From Anadara kagoshimensis (lineage: Eukaryota > Mollusca > Bivalvia > Arcoida > Arcidae), in assembly GCA_021292105.1 (NCBI GenBank), contig CM037870.1, positions 43,232,576 to 43,296,575 on the forward strand: a stretch of DNA of 64,000 bases, in the 5' to 3' direction. Shown here piece after piece: positions 1 through 12,700 of the stretch. The number at the start of each line of letters is the position of its first letter. Position 1 is the first letter of the stretch. A program made the position numbers and the translations under genes. The notes under the pieces were generated by a model. That model saw only the letters and a list, made by a program, of their open reading frames with translations. It was not told the origin of the DNA and made no database searches.

Positions 1-105
1 TAACTCCTGAATATCTTGAAAATTAACAAAATTATAAAGATTTGAAATTTGGCAACATTTAAGTTAAGGAACATCCTAGCCAAGGAATGATAGAAGCTAC
101 CAGAA
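1..105. mobile_element. Fragment of MITE family Z
   Basis: Bases 52-95 read TTTAAGTTAAGGAACATCCTAGCC and then AAGGAATGATAGAAG; this is a diverged right arm of the Z element seen complete at 42597-42868. The left arm would lie outside the window. Confidence 0.45.
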
Positions 106-423
106 CCAAATATCTCCCATATTTTGTTTGGATTTATACAGTCCAAATTTCAAATGACAGGGGTAACTTCATTATACAGTACAGTGTGTTTAAAGTGAAC
201 ATGAATACATTCTTATAATCTTTGGGGTAAATATACAAGCAAATGACCTGTCTGCTCTAAGTAAAATATTTATTCCTGCAATTCAGTTTAACCAACCCAC
301 CCACCAACACCACATACATTTTTCAGCAGACTGTTTTATACATCTATCTGTCAACACCTTTACACTCTGGTGCAGATCCAGATTGTTAATAGATAGTACA
401 TAAATCTAGGTACTTAATTAGTA

Positions 424-700
424 GGGCTCACAAAGGGGAAATGAAAACATCAAAACCATTCATTAGTGGGGCTCACAAAGGGGAAAACAGAAAGCAGATT
501 AACCTCAAAACCATTAAGGTACACATGCAATAAAGATGTTGCCTAATGAGGCATCATAAGGGTTTCAGACAATCCATAATTAAACTGGGGGTCACAAAGG
601 GGAAATGAGGAAACAGTACACATGCAATAAAGAGAATCATACATCATGTTGCCTAATGAGGCATCATAAAGGGTTTCAGACAATCTATAATTAACTTGAT
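424..700. repeat. Local direct repeats
   Basis: GGGCTCACAAAGGGGAAA-type segments occur near 424, 470 and 588. A roughly 65-bp block (ACACATGCAATAAAG ... TTTCAGACAATC) occurs near 521-585 and 615-695. No gene is seen in them. Confidence 0.6.
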
Positions 701-1439
701 AATTAACAGCAGGTGGCAATACTCTGTAATAACCTGCATACCATAAGAACATCAGAAAAAAGTAACTATGTATTAGTGAGGTACCCTACAGGGGCACTTA
801 TCAGTGAGGTACCACAGGGGGGGGAGGTAACTGATCAGTTATACCTTATCAGTTAGGAAACTTAAGGGGTAAGTTGATTGTATATTTAACATCACATTAG
901 TAATTTTCAGCTATTTCATTTTTTTAAAATAAATTTATAGAGGATTAACTAATAACAAGTTCATAAAGTGTGTGGTGTTGTCTGGTTTGTTTCGTAGCAG
1001 GACTGAGCTTGTCATGTTGTTGTAGTATTGATATTGCAGATATTATATAGAGTGATTTACTGCCAGACTATCTGGTCTGGATCTTTTAGCCTTGTAGTAG
1101 AATGCTTGCTTTTCACCTGGTAGGGGTGGGTTTGATCCTCAGCTGGGCACTTGGTTGGGAAGTGGATTTTTCAGGCATTACAGTTTTATATTGGTACATT
1201 TTCATGCCATGGTAACTTCAAGTAATACATGGGCAAATTTATGTCAGATGAAACTACAGTCCACTATACTGATACATCCTAGCCAACCAATTTAGCCCAT
1301 GACAATGAGATCCCTGTTGGCAGGGTCAAATCCAAAATGTTGACAAACTTTGAGCTTGAGGACTTTCAAAGCAACTCAAATACCATATCTTTGGGCAATA
1401 TGTTTTCAAAGAAAAGGTACAAGTTGTTCAATATAACAG

Positions 1440-1690
1440 CTAAGAGTATAGTGTGTCAAGTTTGACCTGGCCATTTGACCTTTAATTTGAATATCCAAAC
1501 AGACATACCCACTGTGTAATTTAGGTGCTATATAAAGTTGATATATAGGGACAGATTATAGTGATACTGGGTACCGGGTGTTTATGGTAATGACACATGT
1601 TGTCTTACCTAAATCACACAGTCTATTAGCCCAATCTTAAATTCAAATTAAAGGTCAAACAGCCAGGTCAAACTTGACACACTATAGGTA
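1440..1690. mobile_element. Inverted-repeat element (MITE-like)
   Basis: The left arm at about 1449-1495 starts TAGTGTGTCAAGTTTGACCT and includes TTTGACCTTTAATTTGAAT. The reverse complement, ending GGTCAAACTTGACACACTA, closes at about 1685. There is no coding capacity. The 'TTTGACCTTTA' inner part resembles family X. Confidence 0.7.
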
Positions 1691-2029
1691 CAATTTTGGC
1701 ATGAAATCAAAGGCATATTAGAAAACACGAACTACTAGTATGTTTTGGTAAGATGAGTCCTGGAATCAAATTCCATCTAAAAGCTTACTAAGTATTTAGA
1801 AGACATTAAAAACAAGACTTAGGAATAATAAAATATATACAAATTTTACAGGTTTTTTTTTATTATGGTTTAATCAAAGAACTATAAATGCCCTGTGATA
1901 GGAGGGAGCAAATGCCAGAAAAAAGCAAAACCTGGCACTTCTGGGTATAATTTAGCAATTAAACATTCTACCATAAGGCTATAAGACCCACAATGAAGTT
2001 TCTGGCAGTAAATTCTTCTATTATATACA

Positions 2030-2207
2030 TAGTCAAACCAGTCTATAAAGGCAACCTACAGGAACCAGTAAAAGTGGCCTTTATGGGCAGGTAGCCTTTA
2101 TATACAGGTTCAAATAATATGGAAAAAAACAATTGGGATAAAATTCTACTGGCCTTTATAAGCAGGTGGCCTTCATATAGAGGTGACCTTTAAGGCAGGT
2201 TGGACTC
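2030..2207. mobile_element. MITE family Y copy
   Basis: It starts AGTCAAACCAGTCTATAAAG and ends GCAGGTTGGACT. Internal direct and inverted motifs of the type AAGTGGCCTTTATGGGCAGG are shared with the copies at 33.0, 40.1, 49.9, 53.8 and 56.4 kb. The arms are inverted and there is no ORF. Confidence 0.75.
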
Positions 2208-2679
2208 TCTCTCTCTCTATATATATATATATAATTATTTATTACACCCAATTAACTCAGTCCTGCTACAATTTATACCCCCACAATGGGTAAATTTTTG
2301 CATCATTGGCAAACTTCAACATCATTACCATATCAACTGAACACATGACACAAATTACATAATTCAGAAAATACCAAACAAATACCTTATCACAAACATA
2401 ATTAACTTCTATTACCCAGCTTGTTAATCATTTAGAAGATTTGCAAAAATTCTATAGTTGTCAAGTATGGTTGATTTTTTTCTACCAGCAGTTATCTCCC
2501 TTTGGTTATTGCAAGATGAAATAGTGTTGTATCATTTTATTTATACAGTAAAATCTGTTGATTTATGGCCACAATTTTTTCAGTCATATTGTATTGTTAT
2601 ATAAGGTTTTGGTGATAAATTGAGGTAGTAGCTCAGGCTTATGAAGAAAAATTTAAAAGAATGGGACTTTGGGGCTTCA

Positions 2680-3110
2680 AAATACTTTGGAGATATCAAA
2701 ATCTATTTTAGCAACCATGACCTTCACAACTGACCCCCGAGATGTTTAACTAAGTCCCAAACAACAACTCTCCATATACTATCATTGTATAAAGTTTTAA
2801 TGGAAATGAAGATTTCTAACTCAAGTAATCATTCAGAAACAGCAAATCTATTTTTAGCAACCATGACCATCACAACTAACCCCAAGATGTTTAACACAAT
2901 CCCACACAACAACTTACCATATACTACCATTGTATAAAGTTTTAATGAAATGAAAGTTATTAATCAGAAACAGCAAAATCTATTTCAGCAATCATGATAC
3001 ACATGATTGACCTAGGGACTAGAAACAAAATCCCACACAAAAACTCTATATATACTATTATTTATTCAGTTTCAATGGTCATTTCTAACTTAAGTTAATT
3101 TTTATTATTG
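2680..3110. repeat. Three imperfect ~140-bp tandem repeats
   Basis: Each unit contains AGCAACCATGACCTTCACAA-like sequence, then GATGTTTAAC and ATTGTATAAAGTTTTAATG. Units begin near 2700, 2850 and 2985. No gene seen. Confidence 0.6.
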
Positions 3111-3618
3111 TGTCAAAGAACCAGTCATTAAGTAAAAACTTGTAACAGATTTCAAACACTAAATAATATTTAGTATATATATAATGCTTCATGTGAGACT
3201 TGATCTTCCTCGTTCCCTTGGAGTCACAAAAAGTTGAAACTTGTCGACGTCACAAAATGTACAAGGTGGCAGAAGAATACTTTGAGCTGGTTGCGCTAAC
3301 AAGAGGTCTCGAGTTTCATGTCTAGCTGAATCACAATTCCTTCAATTTTTAAACACAGGAGATGATAATGAATATGTCTGTCCCAATAACAAAAAACAAA
3401 ACCCAAAACATACCAAGGTACACTCTGTTGGGATAGGATTATAAATATAAGCAATGAGCTTTGATTGTAATTGATATATCGGCATGTAAGTCTATTGGGT
3501 GCCTTACAAATTTGAAGGGGCTCATTCAATTTGTTTGTGACCATATATATATAGTTTAATGCCAATAAATCAATTACACTCAAAGTTCATTGCTTAAGTA
3601 GTGTAAAGATTTACTTAC

Positions 3619-3774
3619 ATCAATAACATTCTCAAACTTTAATTCTGGTAAGTCAGATGGAGTTTCAGCTGGTTTTAAAATCTTTGTAACCATAATTTTA
3701 TCAGGAAACAAAAATATGTGACACTCTCCTTCTGGAACGCTCACTTCATCTTCCTTCCACAATGTTACTTTCTC
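3619..3774 (-). CDS. PH domain, N-terminal part
   Basis: 156 nt, phase 0-0; acceptor ATCTTCCAG, donor GAT|GTAAGT. It reads EKVTLWKEDEVSVPEGECHI, then FLFPDKIMVTKI (the buried beta strand, compare VFLFRNHLVICK in obscurin) and LPELKFENVID. The C-terminal PH strand and helix are not recognisable in the remaining 3.6 kb, so the next exon probably lies left of the window. Confidence 0.88.
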
Positions 3775-6700
3775 CTGGAAGATAAATTACAAAGCTTGGT
3801 TATAACATATTTAACATTTTTTGTATTTTGAATAATTTAGAAATAACATTCAATTTGTTGTGGTTTACAGGATATAATCTTGTTAATATTCCCCATAAAC
3901 CAAAACAAATTGAAAGTTGTTTCTTATATGACAATATTAATTGTTGATAATTCTGCAATCATTTAATATTACAAAATACTGGATCATGTTCTTATCCGAT
4001 GGTTTTTTAGTAAATGAAACAGCGCCATTCATCCTTTCAGAGCATTATGTCCCTCCTTCTTTGATGTCATTCATCACTTCAATGCATTTAGCCCCGCCTT
4101 CCTTGACATCACAATAAAGAACGAAAACCAAAATCAAACTTGACAAGAGATTGACAGGTCATGCTAGTTTACTGAAGAATAAAATCAGCAATTGTAAATA
4201 GTGTAATATGTCTAAAAACCTGATGAAAATACAAAAATAAATGAATGTGGAAAGGATTAATAGTGTTTTAAGTCCCAGTCAAGATTTCTTTTCACTTATA
4301 TCTAGGTGGCAAGTTCTGGGATAGTAGAGGTAACTGAAGTGCCAGCGGACATCAACCACATTTACCAAGTGAACAGACAAACTTTCTCACAGTAGGTCAG
4401 TAGGATTTACCCCCCACCTGGAAATCAATATATATGTGCCACATCCATCTTAATGTGTGACCTGGAGGCTCATTTGGTAGAGAGTTCAACTACCATTGAG
4501 AAGATCCTGGGTTTGAATACCAATGTTTGAACTTTGTAATGCAGTTTGCCATGTACCATGCGCCATAATGTTTCTGCGTAACAATTATTTCCATTGGAGA
4601 TGGAAGCGTTTCAGTTCATGTTTTCCCATAAAAGTGACATAATTCCAGTAAATTCCTGGCCTGACGTAAATCTTTTACAAATCGTTCCGCACAAACGTTA
4701 AGGAGTATTAATCGCGTGGTATGCTGGCGAACTTCAGTGAGTTATCTAGAAGATTATTATCTAGCCAGTGAGCAAGTGAATCATTAGACTGGAAAGTGTC
4801 CTTGAACCCCTGTACTTTGTAATATTCCTAAAGATGATCTACTTGCCCATGTTCAAATCACCTTGCCTCATCCCATTTACAAAAAGGTCATGAGGTACTT
4901 CACACATGTCTTATAACCCTATAGTTAATATCCATTACCCTAATACTTCTGTACTTTGTCAAGTAACATAAGATTCTCCATCCCCCTCCCCTAAAACCTC
5001 ATCCCCATCCAACAACCACAGGCTGTGTGGTACATGTACTTTCATGTCTTAAGTCTGGTCCGACCCCAATCATTATCATCACCATTGTGCACCTGTATTT
5101 TGTCTATAAAACATAGGTCCTCTACGTTCCAACACCCAAACCTTAACCCCATCCCACTCTATCTACACAAATGTTATAAGTGTAACACTTAATGTCTTAT
5201 AACTGGACCCAAATTTTTTACATCACCATTGTACCCTAATACTCTGTCTAGTAATATAAGGTTCTCTACCCCTTAAACCCTCAACCCCCATCCCATCCCA
5301 GCTTCACAAGTTTTGAGGTACACTTACATGTCTTATAACTGGACCCAAATCTTTGACATCACCATCATACCCCTGTACTCTGTCCAGTAACATTAGGTTC
5401 TCTACTTCCCGACATAGATCTGTTAACATCTGAACTGCTGATATCAGCTGGGTACAATCCCCTCCAGCTAAAGCTGTATATTTGATCAAACTCTGAAACG
5501 CAAAACATGTTACCACAAATATTCCTACCCCCACCCCTCATCTACCGCAATTAACAAACATAAATTACAATCAACTATGATAAAAGTTAACAAACTGAAA
5601 ATAACCAAATTCACATAATATAACACTTAATTATAAATATTTGTTTTATTTTACAAAATACAAAAAAATCAAATTTAAAACAATAATTACTTGTAATTGT
5701 ATGTCTTAAATCCACTCTCGATTTTGATGCTTTAAATAGTACTGTAAATGTATTTGTTTTAGCTTGTACAATTTTAGCATAAATTATAATTTAGGTAAAT
5801 TCAAGTGGACTTGAATTAGCTTAAATCTCATGGATCACCATGTGCAATTTCCAACTATCACTATTGCATCATCATGAAATTGCTAAAATTAGTACACTTC
5901 TAATTTAAATACATTTACAGAATTAGGTTGACAATTCAATATTTATATAAATATTGACACTTTAATTGAAGACGACAGAAACGTGACACCTATTTTCAGC
6001 CATCACTTGTTTGTAATGGCAAACAAAATGAGTGTCCATAATCACCAGCTGTAACTAACAAACCATGCAGAATATGAAAACCTCCCTACCTTGAGTAGTT
6101 CAATATATTCATGTATTCTGTCCACAGGCCTGTTTAGTAAATCTGTGAATGCTGTGTCTGGGTCACCTAAGGCCTGACTGTATGCCTGGAAAAACAGATT
6201 TTCAAAAATTAAAAATTGAAACAGTCATTTTTATTTGAATCAAAGGGATTAAATGTGACAGTTAAGAACATTCCATAATATGTGTAAACAAGTAAACTTA
6301 GTGAATTAGGATCCTCCACCAGCAGGTTATTTTTTGTGATTTGCACTTATGTTCAAAGAGCAATAACTCTCAGGAAATAAGCAAACCCACTCGGGTTAGC
6401 GATATGCGCATCTTTGATCAATGTTGATGCTTTGCACCAAGTTTCATAAAAAGGGCTTCATAGATTTCGAAAATTTGCGCAGACAAGAATTTCGGACGAA
6501 CCGACGTACACATGATGGAAGGAAGGACAGAAACTCAAACTTAATATCCCCCTCTTACTTCGAAAGGCGGGGGATAATTAAAGAAAAGTAAAATATGCTG
6601 CAGTGTAACTGAGAATCAAATCAAACACTGATATAACTGTAAATAAGCGTCTAACAGCAAAATAATTGTACATTCAAGGTTAAATGTGTCATCAAAAGCA

Positions 6701-9700
6701 TTTCACTTATATCAAGATGGTTATTGCTAGAGAGGTGAAGGAAACTGGAATATCCAGGTAAAACAAAATATTTCAGTAAGACCTGTGAAAAACAAAACTT
6801 TACTAATTTGAACTAATGTTTAAGCACATAATTTAAAACCACCAATTTACATCCCATTGAAATGTTATTTTTCACAGATTCCACGAAAATTGGGACCCAT
6901 AAAAAGAAAACCATCCACAGTATTGTTGAAAATACAATTAAGCTGTGTGAAATAAAATAGTATCTAATCTCAACAAAATCCTGTAAAACATTTACATGCA
7001 GAGTAATAATTTTTGGAATTGTGAACCCAAATTCAAATGAAGAAAATATGTCCTTGAAATATTTTGCACTAAAATCATATTATAGACATAAATAAAAACT
7101 AGCCTACAATTACATGTGTATATCCATTTTATAAATATAAACTTCTTAACAAGACTCTTTATTACAAAGTTATTTAATTTAAATACTTTCTACATATATC
7201 CAAAATTACCCTGGATATGTTAATGCCCATAGTTCTATGTAAATTCCTTTCATTCACATGGCAGTTGTAGCTAGCTAAACAGGAGTTGTTTACCCTTCCA
7301 GAGCACCAGGGCTCACTTTCCTTATAGAAGTTCTTAATTTCATTTGCTAGTTTTTGCTTTTGGAATTGTGATTTAAGGTAAACCCGTCTGTTTGGTAGTT
7401 TTGGTATATAGTGGAAAGAGAAATAACTCTGGAGAAATTGTTTGCAGTCACTTTACATATAATTTTATGCAACCACCTTTAATTTATTCATACCTTTTAT
7501 ACAATAAACAAAACCATTTATTTTAGGGTTTAAAAAAAATATTGAATTAAAATCTATACAACATTCAAGTCAGATGGATATATGTTTGGCATACCTGAAG
7601 AAACTGTCTGACTTCTTCACTTCCTAGAAAATTATCAACTTTGTCTTTACCAGCACACAATGGTATATACTTCACAAATTTATCTTTCTGTAAAATAAAT
7701 TTTTCTATACACATCAAAAACATGTACTTGTATATCAGAGTCACAGTTAGTAACTCTAAATTTGTCATGTAATTTTCTTATGTACAACAAGATATTTTGA
7801 AGAGAAATTAAAATTGGATGACCCTGTGTTGTGGTAGGTGTGGCATGCTAAAGAAGCCTTTAGATTTGCCCTAAGTGAACTACAAAGATATAAATTCCTG
7901 ACATTCCTTCTATAGCTGGTGGCATCTTGATATTAGTGAAATATTCTTGACTGAGACATAAGACCCCATTTATTCAATCAAAACAAACTATTATAAAACA
8001 ACAAATTCTCAATTCATTTTCATTTTATACACCTTTTTATCATATTTTGATTTCGATTTTTAAGTATTTTTTTGCATTTCATGTTCATGTGTTGCCAATG
8101 ACATATGAGAATAAAGTGGTTACAGAAACAACATATATAATACATGTAGTACTACATGTACTTTACAAACTATAAGATACAAATTTGCACATAAGTTAAA
8201 GACTGTCAGATACCTACTTTTTCTAGGAACAAATTTGCAACTTTAGCTGGATTTTCTGTTGATGCTATCAATTCTGGTAACAATTCCCTGTAAAGATATA
8301 ACACCAATTCATAATTCAAAATGTTATTTTAAATAAAATTTCAAAAACCAATTAATGGCCAGCAACAACACTGAAATAGTCAACACAACACATACATGTA
8401 CTTTCTTTTTAGTGAGACAACAATTATTTAAAACCTCAGTCAAAGAAAGTAAAAAAGACCTGAAAAAATACAGTAAATAGTGTACAAAAGAAGAAAACTA
8501 CATTATGATGTGAGCTGTTTACACAAAGGCTTGGCATTAATAGAAACCTAACTATCAAAGACAAGTAAAAGTAAAAATAGAGTAATAATACAAAAATACT
8601 GGCGATCGATCCAACCAGTCGCGGGAAGTGAAATAATTTTTGAGGTTTTATCAAGCTTGAGAATTAAGTATATAATCCAACTTGAAAAAGATGCATTAAC
8701 GACTTCTGAGAATTTGCAGAATGTCCCTTCAATATATTTTAAACAGAAAAATTGTGTAAACCCAAAATGTTTTAGAATTAACATTTTGATAATATGAGTT
8801 GTCATGGACAAATAATTCTTGTGATGCAAAAGTGAAAACTGACTGCTATGTCATAAGTCAATCTATGCACAATAATGTCACTCCTTTGATTTGGAGTGGC
8901 CCTAAGAGGCTGAGTGGTCTAAAGCACATGCACAGCACCTCTTAATGATGAGGATAGAATCCCACTCAGGACAGATTCTAGTTTAAGAAAAGTTGTCAGT
9001 TTTCTTGCTGAAGGTGAGTGGCTTTCTTTAAGCACTCTGGTTTTCTCCAACATCCATAAACTGACTGCATCCATATAAATGAAATGAAATGAGTCTTGAC
9101 TGTGGCATAAAACACCATTCCTCCACTCAATCCACAGGAATAAAATATTTCTTACTTTTTATGAAAACTGTAAAGATCTGTTAAGTTTTTATATATATCT
9201 TTATTTTCATCCACCATCATATCTGGAAATTTTTCCTCTAAAGCCTCATAATAGTTTTCCATTAAATCTTTCATATCACAGATATAGTCTGTCTCCGATT
9301 CCACCAAATCTGCTATAGAATGCCTGAAATGTATATTGTAGTACTGAAGTCCATCTTGTTAAGTGGCCACTATTAAAGTAGGTCTGTAGCATGGTAAGAA
9401 AGTAGTAAGGGTTTGATCGTAGATTAGGTCAGACAAAAGTTGTCAGAAGACAACATAAACATAGCTCATGGGACCTCCAATTTAGTAATAATTCTGGATA
9501 ATATACAGAAAACTTTAACCTTAAATATATGGGGCAGATAGACAAACAGGACAGGGCAGGTGATAGCAAAATTGCTCAGATTTAAATTTGGCTACTGGTA
9601 GTTGAAATAGGTGGGAAAAGACTAGTTTTTTACCAACATACCACATGAACAACACGCAATAAAATTTTCTGTGGAACACTATAGAAAATGTTTCCATAAA

Positions 9701-12700
9701 ATTTCCATGGATAACATATTGTTTCTCCAAGAAAATTGTCAACTTATGATACTTTATATCCAATGGAAGTGATAATTCCACAAAACTGCTATGCAGAGGC
9801 TGTGGTGGTCTAATGGCGTACTGTCTCAGTGAGCTAGCACCTTAAAATTGCCCTGAGTGCGTGCTGGTACAAGACAGACCATAAAACACACTCACACTTC
9901 ACATGCATACACAAACTTGTGTTCATAGGTCAATTCAAAGAGAATAATAAAGTACTTTACGGCACGAATACCTGAAAATTGCTGATGTGATGTTAAGCAA
10001 GATTCAACAATAACAAATTGCAAAAGTGAAAATGGGGATGGATAGGTCACACCATCAGGAAACCTGCAAACAACATAACAAGACAAGCTCTGAAATGGAA
10101 GAGGACGTTTAAGAAACACCAAGAGACAAGATACAGAAATGGAATTGAAACAGAGGGGTAACAACTAGACAGAGATTGAAAAATTCGCTCAGAACAGAGC
10201 CAGATGGAGGGATTTTGTCAATGGTCTAAGCTCCACTGGAAGTTAAAGGCCAAAAAGAAGAAGATTGCAAAATGGTAATTGTGTTATATATATACCTTTT
10301 CCTTTCTTCTGCTATCTTTTGTCGCCCATTAATTCCTATATCATCAAACTCATCACCTTCTTGTATGGGTTGTAATAATGCTGATGGCACATAACAAATC
10401 TGTAATCAAGTTTAAATGTATTTTAGCCAAAACAATATAAATTAGATCCGTCTCTTGAGATAACATTTAATGTTTTCCTGCCACCTTGACCTTCACAATA
10501 TGATCTTGGTTTAATGTCAATCACACCATGAAGATTATTTGTGTGAAGTTTTATGACATTCCTCCAAAGCAATTATGAGATATGACATGATTTTACACCA
10601 ACAGACAGATGGATGGATAAACAGACATGGTGGTTCCTATATACCTACCCTCAATAAAATAAATGTGGTAAGAAATGTACAGACATGGTATTGTGCCTGG
10701 ATTTTAATGTTCAAATCTCACCCAAGACCTTGGGATATTTTCTGATATCTGCTGATATAAGGCTTAAAATGTGTTTCCACTAACAGTTTTAGAAAAACAA
10801 GAGGTGGTAGGTAGGCAATTATTAATTTTTATAATTTTTTTTAAATTGTTAAATTTTTTTTAAACATTTTACATAATATACAAGTGACAAAAAACAACAC
10901 AAGGACACATACAGTCTATTATTTCCTCATACACCCACATATAAATATGATGTATATATAAACAATAGTTTTGATTGTTTTTAACATTGACCAAATGGGG
11001 GGGAAGGAAGCAAACAGTTCTGATCAAAATATTGTCATACCATTTTTAGGGTAAGCATAAGAATTTAGGGTTGGCCGGGTTAGAAGAAAAATCTTAACAG
11101 TACTGTAAAAGAATGCCCACCATAAAGAAGGTTTTTGCAATGTCATGTATCTAACACAACAATATGCTAGCTGTTTCCACTACAAAAAAAAAAAGAATAA
11201 ATTTACTTCAAGTGACATGGTTCATATCTGAACTTTTTACATTTAAAAGTTTTTACCTATCCTGAATCAAAATATTTTAAAGAAGAGATAAATGTTTCGC
11301 CAAAAAAACTTAAAACCACATAAGATATTTTTCTTATGTTTTCATTTAAATAATCAGTAATAATTATAAAATTCATACCCTCTGTCTTTCTTTCAAGTCT
11401 CTGACTAACCAATAAGATTGGAGAGTTTTATCAAGCAATTCTATTATCTCCCCTTGTTGTAGACTGACATCATTATTGGTGTCCTCATAATTTGCAGCAA
11501 CAAGGTATTTCTTTGGCATAAATTCCTGCATGTACAAAAAATATTTCACAAAATGTGTATGTGACTGGTAACATCTATTGACTAAAACCTGATTCTACAG
11601 CTTTCTAGCAGCATAGCTGGTAAAATGAAGGCCATGTGTCCATGGAATATACTAGGGTATTCCATCAGTATCAGAGCCCACAGATCTAGAGACCTATTAA
11701 GAACTAAGACCCAGTGGCCCAGCACTAAGTAGCCACTGCATATAAAAGTTCCTGGCACCTGCATTTTTGGTACCCAATACTATCTCATCTTCATTTGGCA
11801 ACTTGACAAAATCCAAAATCAGCCTATATCAATAATGGTTAAAATGATCTCAAATTTAAAACCAAACTTTGAAGAACAATACTTGATAAATAGAAATTCC
11901 AACAAATGAATGTCATTTGTGTACCACATGTTATTTTAAATAAAATGTGTATTAGGAAATTGCAAAGGGGCATTTTCAAAGACAAGGAAAAACAAAAATT
12001 TCTGAGACATCACATTTTATAAAATATAACATGGTAGTTAGTTCATTGGTAAATACATTTATGTAATACATACATAAGATTCAGAAACTTCCAGCTGGAC
12101 AAACGGACAAGTTGGAGTTTGACCATCATCATCGTTTTCTTTTTTCTCTACAATACAAGAAAATCATCACAATAATTTTAATTTATATTTACTTATTCAT
12201 TTAGTTTCCCTTGCAAATTTAACCACTACGGTAGCTCAGTGGTAGAGTGCTAACTTTGAAAGTAGGAGGACATGTGTTCGAACCCCTGCTGGTTCTAACC
12301 AAGACTTGAAAAAAGGTAGTGACTGTTCTTTTGCCAAGCACTCAGCATTTAGTAATGAAAGTCATGGGGTTCTTTGAGAAGAGACCTTAAAAATTGATGC
12401 CTCTGTCAAGGCAGGCATGGCATGTTAAAGAACTTCAGGAAAATAAGCAAACTAACTCAAGTTATTGATATGCACATTTCCTATCAATGTTGATGCTTTG
12501 CACCAAATTTCATGAAATAGTACTTCATAGTTTTGTAAATTTGTGTGGACAAGAATTTCGGACAGATGAATGGAAGAATGGAAACTCAAATTTAATATCC
12601 CCTTCTTTCTTCGAGAGTCGGGTGATAATAATATTGTTAAGACAATAAAAAGGATATGAACCACAACACTGGATTCAATTTCATTTTGACATACAGTATT

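Larger units (their letters stand above)
106..3618. other. Intronic sequence left of the PH exon
   Basis: Apart from the repeats listed here I see no exon that continues the PH domain. A tRNA-like stretch near 1075-1145 may be an old SINE head. A short coding-like stretch at 3200-3343 on the plus strand is discussed under rejected items. Confidence 0.5.

Noticed and set aside
3200..3343. Plus-strand coding-like stretch of about 40 codons with CRRHKMYKVAEEYFELV
   Set aside because: Looks protein-like, but I cannot name it, it is short and has no clear splice sites; possibly a transposon remnant.
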